Positions 17,010 through 27,102 of a DNA stretch of 64,000 nt are shown piece after piece. Each line of letters begins with the position of its first letter. The stretch's first letter is position 1. Source of the DNA: an uncultured Kordiimonas sp. GTDB lineage: Bacteria; Pseudomonadota; Alphaproteobacteria; Sphingomonadales; Kordiimonadaceae. The stretch covers positions 806,001 to 870,000 of the forward strand of contig CANMRM010000001.1 in the NCBI GenBank assembly GCA_947500295.1. Reading direction: 5' to 3'. The position numbers and the translations under genes are program-made. The notes beneath the pieces were generated by a model. That model saw nothing but the letters and a program-made list of their open reading frames with translations. It was not told the DNA's origin and searched no databases.

Positions 17010-17894
17010 ATGGCCGTCAATCCACCCAGGTATAAAGGACCACCGCTCAATGCTTTGCGCGCCTTTGAAGCTGCAGCCCGGCTGGGGGGATTCTCAGCGG
17101 CTGCGGATGAGCTCAGCGTAACAGCCGGCGCAATCGCTCAGCACATCAAATCCGTGGAAGCCTGGGCGGGTGCCAAGCTTTTTGAACGCAAAGCGCAAGG
17201 TGTTCACCTGACAGATTTCGGCCGCAGCATAGTGGATGATTTTACTATTGCTTTTGACCGGGTCGGGGACGCCGTCCAGGCCCTGCGCGAAAAGGCGACA
17301 ACAAAAAGCCTGCGCATTGCGGCACTACCGGCTGTGGCTCAGATATGGCTGCCACCCCTACTGCAAAAAATTCGCGACATCCTGGGTGTGGAAACGGTGT
17401 CCGTTTCCGCAATGGAAAGGCGTCCAAATTTAAAACGCGAACCTTACGACATGAGTTTCTTCTATACGGAGAATTGTGAAAAAGGGTCACTCATCTTACT
17501 GGAGGAAGACATCATCTTTCCCGTGTGTGCGCCCGCCCTCGCACGGGAGATTGGTTCAGCCGATGACTTTGAGGGACAAAATCTGCTGCACGACGCGGGC
17601 TGGCGATACGACTGGGCAACTTGGTTTGAAAAAGCAGCACCGGATGTTCGCTGGTCTACACAGGGGCCAACCTTTTCACTCTATGATATTGCCATCAAGG
17701 AAGCGGTGAACGAGGCTGGCGTTCTCATGGGGCATGAAACGCTTGTAAGGCCCTACATTGAAAGAGGTGAACTGGCTGTGCCAGTGAACAAAAAGGTGAG
17801 GTTGGACCAAAGCCTGATGATGGATGTTTCAAAAGCAATACGAAACTCCCCGGCTTTCGATGAATTACTAGGGGCTCTTCATCCGGCTGGATAA
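17010..17894 (+). CDS. LysR-family regulator (GcvA-like)
   Basis: The N-terminal winged helix reads PPLNALRAFEAAARLGGFSAAADEL...AIAQHIKSVE, then LFERKAQGVHLTDFG, the signature of the GcvA subgroup. A type 2 periplasmic-binding-like effector domain follows. ATG at 17010 has AGGGAG upstream. GcvA relatives control glycine metabolism or beta-lactamases. Given the divergent SHMT-like operon, it probably regulates that operon in response to an amino acid. It ends convergently with the hydrolase gene at 18067. Confidence 0.85.
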   Translation: MAVNPPRYKGPPLNALRAFEAAARLGGFSAAADELSVTAGAIAQHIKSVEAWAGAKLFERKAQGVHLTDFGRSIVDDFTIAFDRVGDAVQALREKATTKSLRIAALPAVAQIWLPPLLQKIRDILGVETVSVSAMERRPNLKREPYDMSFFYTENCEKGSLILLEEDIIFPVCAPALAREIGSADDFEGQNLLHDAGWRYDWATWFEKAAPDVRWSTQGPTFSLYDIAIKEAVNEAGVLMGHETLVRPYIERGELAVPVNKKVRLDQSLMMDVSKAIRNSPAFDELLGALHPAG

Positions 17895-18066
17895 TTCTGT
17901 ACGCATTTTAAAATCTATGTTTGGCCTTGGTCCTGTGCTGCCGGAGTGAGTGGCCCCAAATATACCCCACCATCGCCGAGCCAGCGTTCATGCTTGCTCC
18001 TGTTTGCTGGTGGGGCTTGGGCCGCAGACTTTACGCTGGCGGCCGGTGTCTGGTTTCCACGAACAA

Positions 18067-19254
18067 TTACTCGGCGTCGAAGCTCTGCGCGATGGCGTCG
18101 GTGGCTGCGCGGTAATGCTTGTGATACTCGGTGCCCACGGCAGCGGGTGCGTTACTGTGCACTGCAATCACCAGATCGCGTTTTGGGTTCACGTAAATCA
18201 TCTGGCCGAAGATGCCGCTGGCGGTATAGGCATCGTCATCCAGCAACCACCACTTGTAGCCGTAGCCACTGTAGCCTTTGGACGGCGCTGTAGCAGCCTG
18301 CATCCAGCCGTCGGGAAGGATGTTTTCGCCGGACGGCAGCTTACCTTCATGTTTGGCGAATATGCCAAGACGCGCATAGTCGCGCAGGCTTGCGCTGATA
18401 CAGCAGCCGCCTGTTTCCTGCCCGAACGGTTCGGTCAACAGCCATGTGGCGTCATGTTCCATGCCGAACGCCTGCCAGATTTTGGCATTCATGTACTCGG
18501 CGGCATTGTTGCCAATCGCCGCGCGCAGCACTTCGCCGGCCAGATTGGTTTCTGCCGTGTTGTAGTTGAACACCTCGCCGGGTGGGTGCGCACGCTTGAG
18601 CGTGGCGAGATAATCAGTGAGGGCAGAGCCCTGCAGCCCGCCCGCCTTTGCCACATCCGACTCCGGGTCGGCATAGTCCTCGTTCCAGGCAATGCCTGAT
18701 GCCATCTGTAAAATATGCCGGATGCTGACGCCGCCGTAATCCGTGCCGCGCAGCCTCGGCAGATAATCAGCGACGGTGTCATCAAGGCTTGTGATGTAGC
18801 CGTCCTTGATGGCGGCGCCGATCAGGGTGGACGTGAATGATTTGGTGACGGAGAAAGACACCCAGCGGCTGTCTGGCTTGTGGTCATCGGCGTAATGCTC
18901 CAGCCGGATGGTGTCGCCCTTGACCACGACCATTCCCATGAGCGGCTCCTGCGCCAGCAGATCCTTCACGGCATACGTCTGGCCGTCCACTTCATACGTC
19001 AGGTTGGCAAGGCTTGCATCGATACTGGTGCCGAGCGGGTACGGTGTTGCAGATGCAGGTAGCGCCCGTGTCGGTGCCGCCCGGTCAAGATGCGCGAAGG
19101 CAATGCGGCGGTCTGCATCGTTCAGGAACAGGACGCTGGTGACTTTTTCCTCTGCCATGCGTTTTAGCAGATCTTCGACCGCCTCCTCGGAGGTGGCAAA
19201 GGCAGCCGGGCTGATCAGGTAAGCCAGCAGGAGGGAGCGCAACATCATCTTCAT
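18067..19254 (-). CDS. Exported class-C serine hydrolase (6-aminohexanoate-dimer hydrolase-like)
   Basis: ATG at 19254 gives a clean signal peptide (MKMMLRSLLLAYLISPAAFA) with CAGGAA upstream; the longer frame from 19308 has no ribosome site. Active-site motifs are SVTKSFTS (Ser-Lys) and YNTAETN (Tyr-x-Asn), as in class C beta-lactamases and 6-aminohexanoate-dimer hydrolases. The C-terminal VIAVHSN region is typical of this family. It is the second class-C hydrolase in the window but only distantly like the one at 11379. Substrate unknown; likely periplasmic. Confidence 0.8.
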   Translation of the reverse strand: MKMMLRSLLLAYLISPAAFATSEEAVEDLLKRMAEEKVTSVLFLNDADRRIAFAHLDRAAPTRALPASATPYPLGTSIDASLANLTYEVDGQTYAVKDLLAQEPLMGMVVVKGDTIRLEHYADDHKPDSRWVSFSVTKSFTSTLIGAAIKDGYITSLDDTVADYLPRLRGTDYGGVSIRHILQMASGIAWNEDYADPESDVAKAGGLQGSALTDYLATLKRAHPPGEVFNYNTAETNLAGEVLRAAIGNNAAEYMNAKIWQAFGMEHDATWLLTEPFGQETGGCCISASLRDYARLGIFAKHEGKLPSGENILPDGWMQAATAPSKGYSGYGYKWWLLDDDAYTASGIFGQMIYVNPKRDLVIAVHSNAPAAVGTEYHKHYRAATDAIAQSFDAE

Positions 19255-19417
19255 ATATAATTCCTGAAAAATAGGTTCGGGCCATTTTGCGTGGATTTGA
19301 GGGAGCATAAACAGGCCAGCCGGAAATGTCAGACTAAAACTTCACCCGTAAGCGCGCCGCTCAATCCAGCGCGCCTTCAAATGAATTCTGTTATTCCAGC
19401 TCGCTGCGCAGGGCAGC

Positions 19418-20251
19418 CTATGGCTGGCTTTCCCTGTCAGCGGCTGCAAGGGCCTCTTCGCTGCGCATGGCCTGGTAGGCGTGCCAGGTGCCGTGCCCCA
19501 ATATGGGAAATATCACGATCAGTCCGACAAAGCCTGTAGCGACGCCGACAAGGAACAACGCAAGCACAATGCTGCCCCAGACAAACACCACTGATTTGTT
19601 GGCCCAGGCGATCACGACACTGAGCGCCATCGCGGACATGGTGTCTTTTTTCTCATTCATCAGCATCGGGATGGAGAAGGCACTGACCGAAAAGGAGAAA
19701 GCAGCCAGCACACCGCCGACTGCGCTGCCAACCAGCAAGAGCGTACGCCCTGTGTTGGTGAAAAACAGGGTGTTGACGGTCTCCTCAAAGCCGCCGTAGG
19801 GCGCCAGACCGAAAAAGAGCGCATAAAGCACGATGGCGAACCGTAGCCAGAAGGTCATAATCAGCATCAATACGACACCGACAAGCAAAAGCTGGCCGGG
19901 CGACTTTGCCTTTACGGATACCATCTCAAGCGTAGAGACATGGGGAGCGCCTGCTGCCAGCAAGCGGCTTTTTCCATAAAGACCGATCGCCACCAACGGC
20001 CCCAGAACCATGAAGCCCGCGATGACCGGAAACAATATGTAGCTGAAACCGAACCGAAACAGGGCACCAACAAAAACGACGGATATCAAAAATACGGCAA
20101 ATCCATACAACAGGCTGGCGGCAGGAGAGGCGAACGTGTCGCGCATGCCGGCCTTGAGCCAATTGAAAGGTGCGTTCGCCGGGAGGTTGCGTTCAAAGTC
20201 TTTCACGCCGGTTGGCATTTTTTGCGCTAAAGGTGCTGATTCATGTGACAT
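19418..20251 (-). CDS. DUF2189 integral membrane protein
   Basis: The start is ATG at 20251 with GAGGGG six bases upstream. A soluble N-terminus (NAPFNWLKAGMRDTF) precedes six hydrophobic segments, including GFAVFLISVVFVGALFRFGF and the end IFPILGHGTWHAYQAM, which is characteristic of DUF2189. The family is uncharacterised; its members lie in the inner membrane of many alphaproteobacteria. It is on the same strand as the hydrolase gene after it, with 163 bases between. Confidence 0.75.
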   Translation of the reverse strand: MSHESAPLAQKMPTGVKDFERNLPANAPFNWLKAGMRDTFASPAASLLYGFAVFLISVVFVGALFRFGFSYILFPVIAGFMVLGPLVAIGLYGKSRLLAAGAPHVSTLEMVSVKAKSPGQLLLVGVVLMLIMTFWLRFAIVLYALFFGLAPYGGFEETVNTLFFTNTGRTLLLVGSAVGGVLAAFSFSVSAFSIPMLMNEKKDTMSAMALSVVIAWANKSVVFVWGSIVLALFLVGVATGFVGLIVIFPILGHGTWHAYQAMRSEEALAAADRESQP

Positions 20252-20424
20252 TTTAATCCCCTCGTTTAAGTCAACATGCACACTCCCTAGCTGTGCCGGA
20301 ATGCCGCTGCGTCCGGTCCTGTTGCCAGGCACAAGCGACGGTTCCCCGAAAGGACCATATCATAAAGCAGCGAGGTTTTGGAGCTTGTCACAGGCCCTTT
20401 GAAATCTGGCTCTGCCCAAAGAAA

Positions 20425-20450
20425 AGAGCGCGAGCCAAAGCCCGCGCTCT
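20425..20450 (-). terminator. Rho-independent terminator after the BNR-repeat gene
   Basis: Read on the minus strand, AGAGCGCG...CGCGCTCT forms an eight-base stem, with inner GC pairs, followed by TTTTCTTT. It lies 40 bases past the stop of the exoprotein gene at 20490 and fits an intrinsic terminator. Confidence 0.75.
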
Positions 20451-20489
20451 ATGGTTACCTCAAGTTTTACCTCTCGTATTTCTCAAGGC

Positions 20490-23400
20490 TTACTGAATAG
20501 CCGGCAGGGCCGAACCGGGTGTCCAGGGTGCGCCTGCTTCCAGCAGTGCCGCCTGAAACGCCGGGACGGTTTCATCCATCAGCGTCGTGATCCGGCTGGT
20601 CATCTCGGCCAGTCCTTCAAGTGCATAGCCAAACTGCTCCCGGTGCTGCGGCGTGGGCCCATAAGATCCCCATCCGGCAGAAGAAGCATATTGCAGGCGG
20701 CTTGATACGGTTGCCGGAGCGGCCCCCATGCCCTGCCGTGACTGCAGTCCGCGAAGCTCATTGGTGATGGCCTCCAGTTCCGTGCGAATGCTCTCGAACG
20801 TGGCTTCCAGCGCCTCTGTGTTATCTGGCGTGCGGTCAAGGGCGGTGCGCATAAGGCCGAGGTTTTCCCGCAGGCCATCAAGGCTGGCGCGTGCCGCCGA
20901 CGCTTGCTTCATTGCTGCGCTGACTTGCTGGGTAAAGGTAGCGGTTGCAGTGTGCCCCGCACCCGGAAGCGCGCCTTCCCTGATGGCAGCAAGTTCAAAG
21001 CTGACAGGTTCGGCAAGCTGTGACACGGCGCCGTTCACGCGTTGGTAGAGCGTTGCCGAATAGGTGCCCGGGATCGCCATGTTGCCTTCATCGTCGTCGT
21101 CGGCCGGGCTTGCCACCGCACTTTGTGGTGCATGTGTCATATCCCATGTAACGCGGTGGATACCCTTTTTGGTTTTACCAGCCACCCGATTGACGAAATT
21201 GCCTTCTGAATCCTGGATTTCCAGATACACAGCGGGCTTTGCTTCTTCGTTTTCGGCCTCAACTGCTTCCCAGCTCGGGTAGCTAGGATAGTCACCGTCC
21301 TCGATGGCCTCTTTTTCAGCTGCTTGCCGCCGCTCCTTGGTGGTTTCCAGGCTGTCCTTCAGATAGTAAGTGAGCGTTGCGCCGTGCGCAGGGTTTTCAG
21401 CCGAAAACTCGCTGTCTCCGATGCTGTCTGAGTGCAGGCTGCTTTCACGGTACCATTTCACGGCGCGGCCAGGCCCAAAGAGGAGCGCATCCCGCTCCAG
21501 TGCGTCCGCATCAAGAGAGCGCAGCGGGCTATAGTCATCCAGAATATATATCCCGCGCCCGAATGTGCCGGCAACGAGATCGTTTTCGTCGCGCTGGATC
21601 ACCACGTCACGTGTTGAAATGGTTGGCATGCCGCCATTGAGCTCCAGCCATTCTTCCCCGCCATCAACGGTGAAAAACAGGCCAAACTCGGTGCCGAGGA
21701 ACATCAGGTCCCTGTCCACATGGTCCTGCACAATGCGCCAGACCAGATGCTTCTCCGGCAGGCTATCCGCGAGGGACGTCCATGACCGGCCCAGGTTTGT
21801 GGATTTGATCAAATAGGGTTTGTAGTCGCCGTATTTGTGGTTATCGAGCGCCACATACACCGTTTCCCGGTCAAAAAGGTCGGCGCGGATATCATTGACG
21901 TAGGCCGTTGCCGGAATGCCCCTGATGTCATCAAGTTCAATTTCATTCCATGACTGTCCGCCATCCGTGGTGACCTGGATCAGGCCATCATCTGATCCCG
22001 CCCAGAGAACGTTTTCATCAACAGGGCTTTCAGCGAAATTCGCGATCGTGTGAAAATTGGACATCGCAGAAATGTCCCAGCCTGCCTCGACAGACCAGGT
22101 GCGCCCCATCATCGGGTACTGCATCCGGTCACCGTTTTTGGTCAGGTCTGGCGAGATGGGTGTCCAGCTGTCGCCGCGGTCATCAGAGCGCCACACCCGC
22201 TGGGACGCATGATAAATGCGCCTTGGGTCATGGGCGGACACATTGATGGGCGCATCCCAGTTAAACCGTTCAGCTGGTTCGCCGGGGCGAGGCTGCGGTT
22301 TGATGAAGGTGACTTCGCCGGTTTTTCTGTCATGGCGGGCAAGGCTGCCTTGCTGCCACTGCGAATAGACAATGTCAGGATTTCCGGGCTCGGTTGCTGG
22401 CTGGTGGCCATCCGCGAACAAGGTCAGGAACCAGTCTTTATTCTTGATGCCTTCTTCCCGGTCGGTGCGCGAGGGCCCGCCCTGGGTGGAGTTGTCCTGT
22501 GTGCCGCCATACACAAAGTAAAACGGCTTGGCGTCGTCGGCAGCGACCTTGTAGAATTGTGATACCGGCAGATTATCGATGAATTGCCAGTTTTTCATAC
22601 GGTCGTGAGACATATAGATGCCGCCGTCTGACCCCACCAGAACGAAGTCAGGATCCGTGGGGTGAAACGCCATAGCATGGTCATCAACATGCTTTTTGTC
22701 GTTGCCAAGCGGCCCCCAGGTTTTGCCGCCATCGTTCGAGACTTTGCTGTAGTTGCTCATCAGATAAATGCGGTCGAACTGATGCTGGTCAGCAAACAGT
22801 TCCTGATAATAGTGAGGGCCGGTTCCGCCACTGACCTCGTCGGACATTTTGTCCCAGCTTGCGCCGCGGTTTGTCGACCGGTAGAGGCCGCCTTTGCGGT
22901 TATCGACCTCAACGGTCGCATACACCACGTCAGGCTGTATCGGCGAAATTGCCAAACCGATCTTGCCCATGTTGCCTTTTGGCAAACCGGTTTCGAGCTC
23001 TGTCCAGGTCTCACCGCCGTCGTCAGACGTGAAAATGCCTGCGCCGGGGCCTGTGCCCACGTAGGCCGCGATGGTGCGCTGGCGTGACCAGGTAGCGGCA
23101 TAAAGCCTGTCCGGATTGCGAGGGTCCATCACCAGTGACGTGACCCCGGTCCACTCATCGGTTTCCAGAACCCGGTTCCATGTCTCTCCGCCATCGGTGG
23201 TTTTATAGAGCCCGCGCTCCCCGCCACTGGTCCACAGCGGCCCCTGGGAGGACACCCACACGGTGTCAGGGTCGGTCGGATGGATAATGATGTCCGAGAT
23301 ATGCTCTGACTCGGCAAGCCCCATGTTTTTCCAGGTCTTGCCACCGTCATGAGATTTGTAGACGCCGTCACCAAAACTGATGTGCCGGCCGCCATTGTTT

Positions 23401-23768
23401 TCGCCTGTGCCAACCCAGATGATGTTCGGGTTGCTTGGGCTGATGGTTACATCGCCGGTGGAGTAGACGGCCTGCTTGTCGAAGAGGGGTGCCCAGGTAG
23501 TGCCGTTGTTTTCTGTTTTCCAGACGCCGCCGGAGCCCACCGCGACATACCAGGTTGACGGATCGGTTTGATCAACCGCGATGTCCGCTATGCGACCAGA
23601 CATATAGGCCGGGCCGATGTTGCGCAATTTCATCGCGGAAAATGTCGCGCTGGACATGGCTCCCTGATCGTCAGAATTATCTGACTGGCCGATGACCGCT
23701 CCTGAAGACAAGGCTGCTGAAGCAAACAGCGCCGATGTTAAAAATGCAGATTTGACGAGACGATGCAT
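20490..23768 (-). CDS. Large exported BNR/sortilin-like repeat protein
   Basis: This 1092-residue protein has a signal peptide (start ATG 23768 with AAGGGGAA upstream). Many Asp-box repeats of the sialidase/sortilin propeller type follow, for example SHDGGKTWKN, TTDGGETWNR, SDDGGETWTE, STNRGASWDK and TTDGGQSWNE, spread over about residues 90-730. The C-terminal third has an alpha-helical region rich in glutamate and alanine (MKQASAARASLDGLR). Such proteins are annotated as glycosyl hydrolase-like, but no catalytic set is evident. A secreted binding scaffold or sialidase-like role is possible. Monocistronic, ending in a strong terminator. Confidence 0.8.
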   Translation of the reverse strand: MHRLVKSAFLTSALFASAALSSGAVIGQSDNSDDQGAMSSATFSAMKLRNIGPAYMSGRIADIAVDQTDPSTWYVAVGSGGVWKTENNGTTWAPLFDKQAVYSTGDVTISPSNPNIIWVGTGENNGGRHISFGDGVYKSHDGGKTWKNMGLAESEHISDIIIHPTDPDTVWVSSQGPLWTSGGERGLYKTTDGGETWNRVLETDEWTGVTSLVMDPRNPDRLYAATWSRQRTIAAYVGTGPGAGIFTSDDGGETWTELETGLPKGNMGKIGLAISPIQPDVVYATVEVDNRKGGLYRSTNRGASWDKMSDEVSGGTGPHYYQELFADQHQFDRIYLMSNYSKVSNDGGKTWGPLGNDKKHVDDHAMAFHPTDPDFVLVGSDGGIYMSHDRMKNWQFIDNLPVSQFYKVAADDAKPFYFVYGGTQDNSTQGGPSRTDREEGIKNKDWFLTLFADGHQPATEPGNPDIVYSQWQQGSLARHDRKTGEVTFIKPQPRPGEPAERFNWDAPINVSAHDPRRIYHASQRVWRSDDRGDSWTPISPDLTKNGDRMQYPMMGRTWSVEAGWDISAMSNFHTIANFAESPVDENVLWAGSDDGLIQVTTDGGQSWNEIELDDIRGIPATAYVNDIRADLFDRETVYVALDNHKYGDYKPYLIKSTNLGRSWTSLADSLPEKHLVWRIVQDHVDRDLMFLGTEFGLFFTVDGGEEWLELNGGMPTISTRDVVIQRDENDLVAGTFGRGIYILDDYSPLRSLDADALERDALLFGPGRAVKWYRESSLHSDSIGDSEFSAENPAHGATLTYYLKDSLETTKERRQAAEKEAIEDGDYPSYPSWEAVEAENEEAKPAVYLEIQDSEGNFVNRVAGKTKKGIHRVTWDMTHAPQSAVASPADDDDEGNMAIPGTYSATLYQRVNGAVSQLAEPVSFELAAIREGALPGAGHTATATFTQQVSAAMKQASAARASLDGLRENLGLMRTALDRTPDNTEALEATFESIRTELEAITNELRGLQSRQGMGAAPATVSSRLQYASSAGWGSYGPTPQHREQFGYALEGLAEMTSRITTLMDETVPAFQAALLEAGAPWTPGSALPAIQ

Positions 23769-24012
23769 TACGAGTTCCCCTTTTGCCCTTTTTTGGTTCG
23801 GCAAACAATATCACCGTCCTCGGTCTCCTCAACGGGTAATTCCAAGAGCTAACCAAAGTTTAGAATGGGAGGCCGGTCCACGCAGGTGTGCTGACCGACA
23901 CTTAATGTGTCTGCTGCATCGACAAAATAGCTTTCAGAATGGCTTCTGATCGTTGGTGGCCAGGACGAAAGAGATGCCAACCGGGCAGGTAGCTTCAAGC
24001 ATGGTTTTCGGT

Positions 24013-25083
24013 TCAGTTGTTCTTGGCAATAGGGGTTCCGTTCGGATCGTACGAAGTGCTGCCGATAGCTTCCCCTTTGTCAGAATAGTGATATACGCGT
24101 GTGGCATACCCGCTTGTGGGATCCATTACCGGTTTGTCATTGCGGTCAAGATATTCCACCGACTTAAGCCGCCATTCCTTGTCTCGGGCTATGCGCATGC
24201 CGCAGCGTACTTCGTCGATACAGAACAAGCTGTTGTCGGCACGATAAAGTCGCTCGGTAAACCCCGTAAACAATCCCAGTTCCCGATTTTTCCATGTCAT
24301 GTAGTAGCGCCACTGAGAATAGCCTGGATCTTCGGCGGTGGGCGCCCGATTCACCAACTCACCGCTGGTGTCACGAAAGTCCCAGCCCAATTCGTTGCCC
24401 CAATGGTCGAAATTTAAGCGCATCTCTGCAAAACCAGCATCCGCATGTGTTTTTACGACAAGTGTTTCGTTATCCAGATTGATAATCCGGTGCAAAAATC
24501 CATTTTGATTTTTTGTAATGAGTGACGTTTTGAACGGCAGATACGAAAAAATGACATTCGGAGTGCCGTCCGCAAGATATTGCCGCTGCACAAAGCCCTC
24601 TGCCCGGCCATGTGTGGCCGTGAAGAGATAACTGCCTGTTCCCACCTCGACGCGTGTGCCGTCAAGTCCGTGAAGCTCAAGCGAGATTACATCGCCATTG
24701 CGAGTGTATTTTTCATGATGGACATTATTGGACTGATAGTAATGTCGCCACATGGTCGCGGGGCTGCCAGCTGCATTAAAGTACCGCCTGGACCAGCCGT
24801 CCGGCCGATAGGTATATCGGACTTCGTGTGTTGAATAATACGCCCCGTCTGAGGCTGTATCCTTCTCGAAATAGGCTATGTTCAGCAAGCGGCCGTCATC
24901 ATCCCACATGACCCTGTAGTGATTGAGACTTTGTGCTTCGTCGGCTGAGATGGTGGCCCTGGGGTTATACTCCAACATGGGCGAAATGACGCCTGCAAGG
25001 TTTGCATGATAGGTGAGTTGCTCGGCACCGGCTTGCTGGGTAACCACGCCGAAAAGAAAAAAAACAGCAATGAGCGAACGCAT
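24013..25083 (-). CDS. Exported protein of unknown function
   Basis: ATG at 25083 begins a signal peptide ending near QQAGA; GAGAGG lies upstream. The 356-residue body is rich in aromatic residues and short strand-turn units (YTYRPDGWSRRYFNAAGSP, YRADNSLFCIDE, YHYSDKGEAIGSTSYDPNG), similar in style to MORN- or RHS-type strand repeats. I recognise no catalytic motif. It is separated from the GST gene by a 248-base gap. Confidence 0.55.
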   Translation of the reverse strand: MRSLIAVFFLFGVVTQQAGAEQLTYHANLAGVISPMLEYNPRATISADEAQSLNHYRVMWDDDGRLLNIAYFEKDTASDGAYYSTHEVRYTYRPDGWSRRYFNAAGSPATMWRHYYQSNNVHHEKYTRNGDVISLELHGLDGTRVEVGTGSYLFTATHGRAEGFVQRQYLADGTPNVIFSYLPFKTSLITKNQNGFLHRIINLDNETLVVKTHADAGFAEMRLNFDHWGNELGWDFRDTSGELVNRAPTAEDPGYSQWRYYMTWKNRELGLFTGFTERLYRADNSLFCIDEVRCGMRIARDKEWRLKSVEYLDRNDKPVMDPTSGYATRVYHYSDKGEAIGSTSYDPNGTPIAKNN

Positions 25084-25358
25084 AGAAAGACCTCTCGGGA
25101 AAATAGGCATCTGGAACCTTCATTCTGGCACCCGTGATGAATGGGTTCCAGAGCCTGAACCGCCGAACGTCGCCCAGTTTTGACCGTTTATAGAATGCGG
25201 GCGTTTGAAGGTGTGGAGCCGACCGATGGAGAATGCGTCAAGGTTTGCAGAAACGGCATGATTTTCTGTAGTGGATACACAAAAAAGATGGAGGACTTCC
25301 AAGCAGTTGCGCAGCGAACCGCTTTTGCGCCCCCCCCAAAAAAAAATGAGCAGTGCCA

Positions 25359-26036
25359 TTAACCCAATTGTGTCGCACCTTCCGGCAGTTCACCGGCATC
25401 AATGACCGCTGTCTCGCGGGCGGCAGCCTCCCGCCATTTGACCATCAGCGGGTGATCCATGACCGCATTCATGTAAGCCCGCGCGGTGTCGCTGACTTCC
25501 ATGCCGTAGCTATCAAACCGTATCACGACCGGGGCGTACATCATGTCGGCGGCGGAAAAATCACCAAACAGAAAACTGCCTTCGCCGCCAAACGTCTGCC
25601 GGGCCTCCAGCCATAGGGCTTCGATGCGGGTGACATCATCGGCAACAGCCGGCGCGAGCGTCAGCCCCTTGTGGCGTGCGCGCAGGTTCATCGGCGCATG
25701 GTTTCGGAGGGCAAAAAAGCCGCTGTGCATTTCAGCACTGATCGAGCGGGCGAAGGCGTATGCCTTGTTGTCTTCCGGCCACCAGACTTTGGTGGGCGCA
25801 AGGCGCGCGCAATAGTCGATGATCGCAAGGCTGTCCCAAACGCGTGTTTTGCCGTCCTTCAGTAAAGGCACCAGCCCGGTGGGTGAATGCTTCAGCAGCG
25901 CTGCTTTGGAGGACGGGGTGTAAAGGTCGATTTTGACCTCGCTCAGGGGCAGACCGGTGTGTTTGGCTGCGAGCCATCCGCGCAGGGACCAGCTGGAATA
26001 ATTCTTGTTGCCGATAACGATGGTGAGTTCACTCAT
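25359..26036 (-). CDS. Glutathione S-transferase family protein
   Basis: ATG at 26036 follows GGAGGAC. The thioredoxin-like N-terminus reads TIVIGNKNYSSWSLRGWLA, with the glutathione-site serines, then PTGLVPLLKDG with the cis-proline, and WDSLAIIDY. A helical C-terminal domain with FSAADMMYAPVV follows. At 225 residues it is normal for the family. It may conjugate glutathione to electrophiles; the substrate cannot be told. A C8A9 homopolymer tract (25330-25346) lies just beyond its stop. Confidence 0.85.
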   Translation of the reverse strand: MSELTIVIGNKNYSSWSLRGWLAAKHTGLPLSEVKIDLYTPSSKAALLKHSPTGLVPLLKDGKTRVWDSLAIIDYCARLAPTKVWWPEDNKAYAFARSISAEMHSGFFALRNHAPMNLRARHKGLTLAPAVADDVTRIEALWLEARQTFGGEGSFLFGDFSAADMMYAPVVIRFDSYGMEVSDTARAYMNAVMDHPLMVKWREAAARETAVIDAGELPEGATQLG

Positions 26037-26165
26037 GGCTGTCCTCCGTGGCGCGAGACGTTTTAGGGGACGCCAAGAGGTATCACCGGTTTGAGCGGTG
26101 CTCAAACCAGAAATGCTTTTGCTAAGCCTAAGTTGAATTGGGGCTCGGGCCCGCCTGTAGGCGCG

Positions 26166-27038
26166 TTACCGGGTCGGGACCGGCATGTCGCCGTGATAGT
26201 CATAGAACCCACGGCCGGTTTTGCGGCCAAGCCAACCGGCCTCAACATATTTAACGAGCAGTGGGCAAGGGCGGTATTTGCTGTCCGCGAGCCCGTCATA
26301 CAGCACCTGCATGATCGAGAGGCAGGTGTCGAGCCCAATGAAGTCCGCCAGCGTCAGCGGCCCCATCGGATGATTGGCGCCCAGCATCATGGCGTTGTCG
26401 ATGGCTTCGACGCTGCCGACACCTTCATAAAGCGTGTAGATGCCCTCGTTGATCATCGGCATCAGGATACGGTTGACGATGAAGGCCGGGAAATCTTCCG
26501 AGACTGCCGTTGTTTTGCCGAGCTTCTCCGTGAAAACCGAGAATTTCTCGAACGTGTCGTCTGCAGTGGCAATGCCGGGGATGAGCTCAACGAGTTTCAT
26601 GATCGGCACCGGGTTCATGAAATGCACGCCCATAAACTTGTCGGCGCGGTCGGTTGATGCCGCAAGCCGTGTGATTGAGATAGACGAGGTGTTTGACGCC
26701 ACCAGCGCGTCCGCTTTCAGATGCGGGCACAGGTCCTGGAAGATGGCTTTTTTGATCTCTTCGTTTTCAACCGCGGCTTCGATCACCAGATCGCTGGCGC
26801 TGTGCGCGGAGAGTTGATCGCTGAGTGTGATGCGCTTAAGCGCGGCCTCCATGTCCTCAGGGGCAATTTTGCCTTTGCCAACCTGGCGTTCCATGTTGCC
26901 ACGAATAACAGCGAGGCCCTTCTCGGCCTGTTCCATCGTGACATCCGTCAGGACCACATCAAGGCCTGCGAGTGCACTGACGTGCGCGATGCCGTTGCCC
27001 ATTTGCCCGGCGCCAATAATCCCAACCGTGTCTACCAT
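26166..27038 (-). CDS. hbd: 3-hydroxybutyryl-CoA dehydrogenase
   Basis: The NAD-binding Rossmann motif GAGQMGNGIAHV opens the protein. The catalytic histidine lies in FMGVHFMNPVPIM, and NRILMPMINEG and GLDTCLSIM follow in the C-terminal domain. It interconverts acetoacetyl-CoA and 3-hydroxybutyryl-CoA in fatty-acid or polyhydroxybutyrate metabolism. At 290 residues it has the family length. It follows the electron-transfer flavoprotein genes on the same strand, but a terminator lies between them. Confidence 0.92.
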   Translation of the reverse strand: MVDTVGIIGAGQMGNGIAHVSALAGLDVVLTDVTMEQAEKGLAVIRGNMERQVGKGKIAPEDMEAALKRITLSDQLSAHSASDLVIEAAVENEEIKKAIFQDLCPHLKADALVASNTSSISITRLAASTDRADKFMGVHFMNPVPIMKLVELIPGIATADDTFEKFSVFTEKLGKTTAVSEDFPAFIVNRILMPMINEGIYTLYEGVGSVEAIDNAMMLGANHPMGPLTLADFIGLDTCLSIMQVLYDGLADSKYRPCPLLVKYVEAGWLGRKTGRGFYDYHGDMPVPTR

Positions 27039-27102
27039 TGCTTTTCTCTCAACCTGTGGCGGGAGCAGAAGGCCCGCGTGTCTTCCTCATGTCAGTATAG
27101 AC

